Below, one piece after another: positions 59,848-64,000 of a stretch of DNA of 64,000 nt. Origin of the DNA: an uncultured Coriobacteriia bacterium. Lineage in GTDB: Bacteria > Actinomycetota > Coriobacteriia > Coriobacteriales > Eggerthellaceae. The stretch covers positions 1 to 64,000 of the forward strand of contig CASEJD010000024.1 of assembly GCA_949288145.1 (NCBI GenBank), read 5' to 3'. The notes under the pieces are model-generated. The model did no database searches, was not told where the DNA came from, and saw nothing but the letters and a program-made list of their open reading frames with translations. Every line of letters begins with the position of its first letter. Position 1 is the first letter of the stretch. The position numbers were made by a program, and so were the translations under genes.

Positions 59848-61245
59848 ATGTTTGTCGCGCGAGAGCGAGAGCTTGCCGATCTCGAAAGCTGCTATCGGCA
59901 GCCGACGTTTCAGATGGTCGTGTTGTATGGGCGGCGCCGCGTGGGGAAGACGGCCCTTTTGGAAGAGTTCGCTCGAGGAAAGCGAGCCCTCATGTTCACG
60001 GCGCAACAGCAGGGCGAGCGTGACAATCTCCGGGACTTCTCTCGGGGAATGTACGCGTTTTTCAACATGCCGACGTCACTACCTGCTTTCGAAAGCTGGC
60101 TTGACGCGTTTGAGTTCTTGGCGCAGAAAGCCGCCCGCGAAAAAACGCTCATCGTGTTCGATGAATTTCCGTACGCAGCAAAGGCGACTCCGCAGCTACC
60201 GTCGGCACTGCAGATTGCCATTGACCGCTGGTTTTCGAAAACTCAGTCGATGATAGTGCTCTGCGGCAGCAATCAGGGCTTCATGGAAGACGAAGTGCTG
60301 GGCGAGAAGAGCCCCCTGTACGGTCGGCGAACGGCTCAGATGAAGTTGAAGCCGTTCGATTACTATGACGCCGCCCGCATGATGCCGAGCTCATCTGCGG
60401 TCGAGCGCATCGTGTATTACGCGAGCTTGGGCGGCACGCCGTACTATTTGAGCGCGCTGCGTTCAAGCGAGTCGTACGTTCAGAACGTCGCGCGGCTGTT
60501 CTTCGACCGCACGGGATTGATGTTCGACGAGCCCGGTATGCTGATGCGCCAAGAACTGCGAGAGCCATCGATGTATCACTCGGTTCTGCGCGCCCTCGCG
60601 CACGGAGCGAATCGCTCGAACGAAATAGCCGATCGTACGGGCATCCCTTCGTCAAGCATCACTATGTACCTCAAAACGCTCGCCGACCTTGACGTTATCG
60701 AGCGGCTGGTTCCGTTCGGGGAGCCCGAAAAGAGCAAGCGGAGCCTGTATCGCATCAAGGACCCTGCGTTCGCGTTCTGGTTCCATTTCGTGGCGCCGTT
60801 CGTGCCTGCTATTGAAAGTGGCCTGGGCGAGCAGGCGGCAGTGCGGCTGCTGGAAGGCCCTCAGTTGAGCGAGTACGTGGGCCGCCTGTTCGAGCGAGCG
60901 TGCCTTGAATGGCTTGTGCGCGAATCGCGTCGGCTTCCCATCGAGCCGACGCGATTCGGATCGTGGTGGGGAACGGATCCGCGTACGCGCGCGCAAGACG
61001 ACATTGACGTTATTGCGGCAGACGATATCGACAAGCGCGCGATCATTGGCGAATGTAAATGGCGGACAAGTTTTGACGAGAGCGCAACGCTTGAGAAGCT
61101 GGAAGGCCGCACTGCCCTCGTGCCCGGATACCGAGAGTATTGGCGTTTTCTGTTCACCAAGGCACCCGTGTCGGAGGCGACCCGCAGCAAAGGAGCGATC
61201 GAGCCGCATGTGCGGTTCGTCACTGCGGACGACCTGTTCGCGTAA
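59848..61245 (+). CDS. DUF234-type P-loop ATPase with C-terminal nuclease-like domain
   Basis: A 465-residue protein. It has an N-terminal AAA-like ATPase (FVARERELADLE, Walker A GRRRVGKT at 28-35, Walker B TLIVFDEFPYA), sensor LCGSNQGFMEDEVLG, and a winged helix (RSNEIADRTGIPSSSITMYL). The C-terminal DUF234 part has DIDVIAADDIDKRAIIGECK, which fits a PD-(D/E)xK nuclease core (Asp...Glu-x-Lys). Such proteins are common, mobile and of unsettled function in archaea and anaerobic bacteria. ATG 59848 follows TTTGGAG. It stands alone under an AT-rich palindromic promoter. Confidence 0.85.
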   Translation: MFVARERELADLESCYRQPTFQMVVLYGRRRVGKTALLEEFARGKRALMFTAQQQGERDNLRDFSRGMYAFFNMPTSLPAFESWLDAFEFLAQKAAREKTLIVFDEFPYAAKATPQLPSALQIAIDRWFSKTQSMIVLCGSNQGFMEDEVLGEKSPLYGRRTAQMKLKPFDYYDAARMMPSSSAVERIVYYASLGGTPYYLSALRSSESYVQNVARLFFDRTGLMFDEPGMLMRQELREPSMYHSVLRALAHGANRSNEIADRTGIPSSSITMYLKTLADLDVIERLVPFGEPEKSKRSLYRIKDPAFAFWFHFVAPFVPAIESGLGEQAAVRLLEGPQLSEYVGRLFERACLEWLVRESRRLPIEPTRFGSWWGTDPRTRAQDDIDVIAADDIDKRAIIGECKWRTSFDESATLEKLEGRTALVPGYREYWRFLFTKAPVSEATRSKGAIEPHVRFVTADDLFA

Positions 61246-61294
61246 TATATGTATCCAAACACCGCAGCCCATTTGAGAGGCGAAAGGACAAAGC

Positions 61295-63766
61295 ATGGTC
61301 GAGGCGCTCTACATTCATGTGAAAGGCATCGTGCAAGGGGTGGGCTTCCGCCCGTTCGTGTTCCGCGAGGCGAAGAAACACCTGGTCAATGGCTGGGTGC
61401 TTAACGCGACCGACGGCGTGCACATCCATGCCGAGGCGGAGTCGCACCTGTTGGACGAGTTCGTGATGTCGCTGGCGGACAACGCGCCGGCTGCCTCGCA
61501 GGTGACCGAGATCGAACTCAAGGAAGTGCCGCTCGAGGACTTCGACTCCTTCGAGATCCGTTTCTCTGACGACGCGAACGTGGAGGCCACGACGCTCGTC
61601 TCGCCCGACCTCGCCACGTGCGACGATTGCGTGCGCGAGCTGTTCGACCCGGCCGACCGCCGCTATCGCTACCCGTTCATCAACTGCACGAACTGCGGCC
61701 CGCGCTTTACGATCATCGAGCAGCTCCCGTACGACCGCAAGCAGACGTCCATGAAGGACTTCCCCATGTGCCCCGTCTGCGCGAATGAGTACGCCGACCC
61801 GCTCGATCGCCGATTCCACGCCCAGCCGGACGCGTGCTTCGACTGCGGCCCGCAGGTGTACTGGCAGCCGCTCGACGAGAACGGCGCGGTCGGGGAGGCC
61901 TTCTGGGGCTCCGACCGCGAGAAGAGCGACGAGGTGTTCGCGCGCGCGGTCGAGTCGCTGCGCGCCGGGCAGATCGTGGCGGTCAAGGGCTTGGGCGGCT
62001 TCCACCTGGCGTGTGACGCCGCGAACCCCGACGCCATCGCGCGACTGCGCGAGCGCAAGCGCCGCGAGGGCAAGGCGTTCGCTGTCATGGTGCCCACGCT
62101 GGATGACGTGCGCGCGGTCTGCGAAGTGAACGACGCCGAGGAAGGCCTGCTCACGGGCTCGCAGCGTCCCATCGTGCTGCTGAAGAAGCGTGCCGATGCG
62201 CAGTTCGCGGCCGGCTTGGCGGACGATTTGCCCGAACTGGGCGTCATGCTGCCGTACACGCCGGTGCAGCATCTGCTGCTGCACGATTTCGGCGGCATGC
62301 TGGTCATGACGAGCGGCAACATCCACGATGAACCCATCGTGACCGACGACGCGCGGGCGATGGAGGTCCTGGCGGGCGTGGCCGACGCCGTGCTGGGCAA
62401 CAACCGCGCCATCCGCAGCCGCTACGATGACTCCGTCGTGCGCGTCATAGCCGCCGGCAGTGCCGGTCCCACCTTGCAGGTCATCCGCCGCGCGCGCGGG
62501 TTCGCGCCGCTGCCGTTGAAGGTCCCGGCGGCGTGCCAGCGGGCAGAGCAGACTGACGAGTCCGGCGCCGAGGGTGCGCAGTCCAACGCAGTGGCCCCCG
62601 AAGGCTCGCAGGCCGTCGGCACGGTCTTCGCCACCGGCCCTGAGCAGAAGGCCACGTTCTGCCTGACGCGCCCGGGCGAGGCGTTCGTCTCGCAGCACAT
62701 CGGCGACATGGAGAACGCTGAGACGTTCGACGCCTGGCTTGAGGCGAAGGGCGTCTATGAGCGGCTCTTCGAGCTTTCGCCCGAGATGGTGGCGTGCGAC
62801 AAGCATCCGGAGTACCTGAGCACGAAGTGGGCGCTCGACGACGCGCAGCCGCTGCCGGTCTTCGAGGTGCAGCACCACCATGCGCACATTGCCGCCGTCA
62901 TGGCGGAAAGTGGGCTCGAGGGCCCCGTGTGCGGGTTCGCGTTCGACGGCACGGGCTACGGCGAGGACGGTGCCATCTGGGGCGGCGAAGTCCTACTGGC
63001 GAACCTCCAGACGTTCGAGCGCTTCGCGAACTTCGCGTACGTGCTGCTGCCAGGCGGCGCCGCGGCCATCAAGCACCCGCTGCGCGCGGCGTACGGCGTG
63101 CTGTGGGAGTTCGACCTGCTGGAGCATCCGGCGGCGCAACGCGCGCTCGCACCGTTGGGCGAAACGGCGGAGCTCTGCGGCCAGATGATCGAACGCGGGC
63201 TCAACACGCCCATGACCTCGTCGGTCGGCCGCCTGTTTGACGCGGCGAGCGCCATCCTGGGCGTGTGCACGGAGCCGAAGTACGAGGGCGAAGGCGCCAT
63301 CCTGCTCGAGGCCGCCATCGGCCGCACCGATGCCGAGGTCCACATGGACTACGATCCGGACGCCGAGCGCTACGCCATCGAGCTCGTGAAGAACACCGCC
63401 ACGCCTGACTCCACGGCGCTTGACACTTCCGTGGTGCTGCTCGACACGGCGCCCCTCTTCCAGGCCATGCTCGACGACCTGGAAGAGGGCCTGCCCATCC
63501 CGGTCATTGCGCGCCGCTTCCACGACGCGTTCGTGGACGCCATGGTCATGGTGAGCCGCCTGGTGCGTGGTGCCTTCGATATCGATGCCTTCGCCCTGGG
63601 CGGTGGCGTGTTCATGAACCGCTACCTGACCGAGCACGCCGTGGCGGCGCTCGAGGCCGACGGCTGCACGGTCGCGCTCTCGCGCGAGCTGCCGCCGAAC
63701 GACGGCTGCATCAGCTACGGCCAGGCGGTCGTGGCGCTGGCGAACACGAGTGGCGCAGGCGCTTAG
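61295..63766 (+). CDS. hypF: Carbamoyltransferase HypF (NiFe-hydrogenase maturation)
   Basis: Makes thiocarbamate on HypE from carbamoyl phosphate and ATP, the source of the cyanide ligands of NiFe hydrogenase. Its 823 residues are in the normal order: acylphosphatase (1-90, IVQGVGFRPFVFREAKKHLV), two C4 zinc fingers (CDDC..CTNC, CPVC..CFDC), a YrdC domain (about 200-390, VAVKGLGGFHLACDA), and a Kae1-like domain (about 470-820) with VQHHHAHIAAVMAE and FDGTGYGEDGAIWGGE. A low-complexity linker (415-450) separates the last two. Other hyp genes are not in the window. Confidence 0.95.
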   Translation: MVEALYIHVKGIVQGVGFRPFVFREAKKHLVNGWVLNATDGVHIHAEAESHLLDEFVMSLADNAPAASQVTEIELKEVPLEDFDSFEIRFSDDANVEATTLVSPDLATCDDCVRELFDPADRRYRYPFINCTNCGPRFTIIEQLPYDRKQTSMKDFPMCPVCANEYADPLDRRFHAQPDACFDCGPQVYWQPLDENGAVGEAFWGSDREKSDEVFARAVESLRAGQIVAVKGLGGFHLACDAANPDAIARLRERKRREGKAFAVMVPTLDDVRAVCEVNDAEEGLLTGSQRPIVLLKKRADAQFAAGLADDLPELGVMLPYTPVQHLLLHDFGGMLVMTSGNIHDEPIVTDDARAMEVLAGVADAVLGNNRAIRSRYDDSVVRVIAAGSAGPTLQVIRRARGFAPLPLKVPAACQRAEQTDESGAEGAQSNAVAPEGSQAVGTVFATGPEQKATFCLTRPGEAFVSQHIGDMENAETFDAWLEAKGVYERLFELSPEMVACDKHPEYLSTKWALDDAQPLPVFEVQHHHAHIAAVMAESGLEGPVCGFAFDGTGYGEDGAIWGGEVLLANLQTFERFANFAYVLLPGGAAAIKHPLRAAYGVLWEFDLLEHPAAQRALAPLGETAELCGQMIERGLNTPMTSSVGRLFDAASAILGVCTEPKYEGEGAILLEAAIGRTDAEVHMDYDPDAERYAIELVKNTATPDSTALDTSVVLLDTAPLFQAMLDDLEEGLPIPVIARRFHDAFVDAMVMVSRLVRGAFDIDAFALGGGVFMNRYLTEHAVAALEADGCTVALSRELPPNDGCISYGQAVVALANTSGAGA

Positions 63767-63839
63767 CGTTACCGGCGGTCAGGGCTCGCCTTGTCTAGGA
63801 CGAGCGGTCGCTCGTATGGCGCTCTGCGAGCTCCGGTTT

Positions 63840-63969
63840 TGGCGCAAAATCATCGATATTGACCCATTGTGGGATGTTGAAGCGAACGAATGCAGGCGCT
63901 AGGGGAATGAATGCCGGGAAACCAGCCTGTGGCATGCGTCCGGGGGCCAATATCGTCGATTCTGTGCCA
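63840..63969. repeat. Inverted-repeat element, copy B (130 bp)
   Basis: The ends TGGCGCAAAATCATCGATATTG (from 63840) and the complement of ...CAATATCGTCGATTCTGTGCCA (to 63969) are imperfect inverted repeats of about 24 bases. They share the TGGCRCARAA..CGAT pattern with the element at 9210-9350. The interior again has CGAATGCAGG (63887-63896) and GGAATGAA. It is intergenic, 73 bases after hypF; nothing else is recognisable from 63767 to 64000. Confidence 0.65.
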
Positions 63970-64000
63970 TCTGGGGCACTTTGCGCGTGCCATTCGAGCT

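Overview
The window is about 64 kb of high-GC chromosomal DNA, roughly two-thirds G+C by eye. It looks like an actinobacterium of the class Coriobacteriia, most likely an Eggerthellaceae-type gut anaerobe. The grounds are the HspR-type dnaK-grpE-dnaJ-hspR-clpB operon typical of actinobacteria, an NRAMP-related magnesium transporter (NRMT) like the one described from Eggerthella, many anaerobe-style transporters, hypF, and tRNA genes with encoded CCA. The assignment rests on gene content, not on a database search.

Layout. 1-8.1 kb: the 3' end of an aspartokinase gene, then a run of transporters (NhaA, a sodium:solute symporter preceded by a tyrosine-rich leader peptide, UspA, an MFS carrier, an NhaC-type antiporter). 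8.2-9.7 kb: a PARG-like protein, then a gene-free stretch holding an inverted-repeat element and short tandem repeats. 9.7-18.7 kb: a complete histidine operon hisZG(fused)-D-C-B-H-A-F-I-E, with a PHP-type histidinol-phosphatase on the opposite strand completing the pathway. 18.7-24.2 kb: a multidrug MFS gene behind a promoter and an intrinsic terminator (a likely attenuator), then, on the minus strand, an MgtE-like Mg-sensor protein, the NRMT transporter and a formyltetrahydrofolate cyclo-ligase. 24.3-31.5 kb: duplicated tRNA-Arg genes, a GNAT acetyltransferase, citrate synthase, a MarR regulator with a His/Cys-rich insert next to an MFS gene, two tRNA-Ser genes with duplicated 3' ends, tadA and ispE. 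31.5-45.2 kb: a DUF2207 membrane protein, a shikimate-kinase-like protein, tRNA-Arg(CCU), the heat-shock operon, a small membrane protein with TrkH, a secreted OB-fold-like protein and RsgA. 45.2-52.2 kb: a small hypothetical protein, a glycosyltransferase, a TSUP carrier, a LytS/LytTR two-component pair and a phosphoglucose isomerase of the transaldolase-fusion lineage.

52.5-61.2 kb is accessory in character: a short Crp/Fnr-like regulator with clustered N-terminal cysteines, a LUD-domain protein divergent from an LctP-type permease, then a UbiD decarboxylase - DASS carrier - UbiX - LpdD-like chaperone cassette. This cassette is bounded by a 31-bp direct repeat (30/31 identical) that carries the ubiD ribosome-binding site. 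It is followed by an AT-rich promoter with a 13-bp inverted repeat driving a DUF234-type ATPase/nuclease. The cassette is a complete prenylated-FMN decarboxylase system of the non-oxidative (hydroxy)arylic-acid type. Its substrate cannot be read from sequence.

61.3-64 kb: hypF and a second copy of the inverted-repeat element found at 9.2 kb. The strongest candidates for something undescribed are the tyrosine leader peptide, the two-copy inverted-repeat element, the repeat-bounded decarboxylase cassette, the MgtE-sensor/NRMT pair with its structured leader, the MFS attenuator and the paired tRNA-Ser 3'-end duplications.
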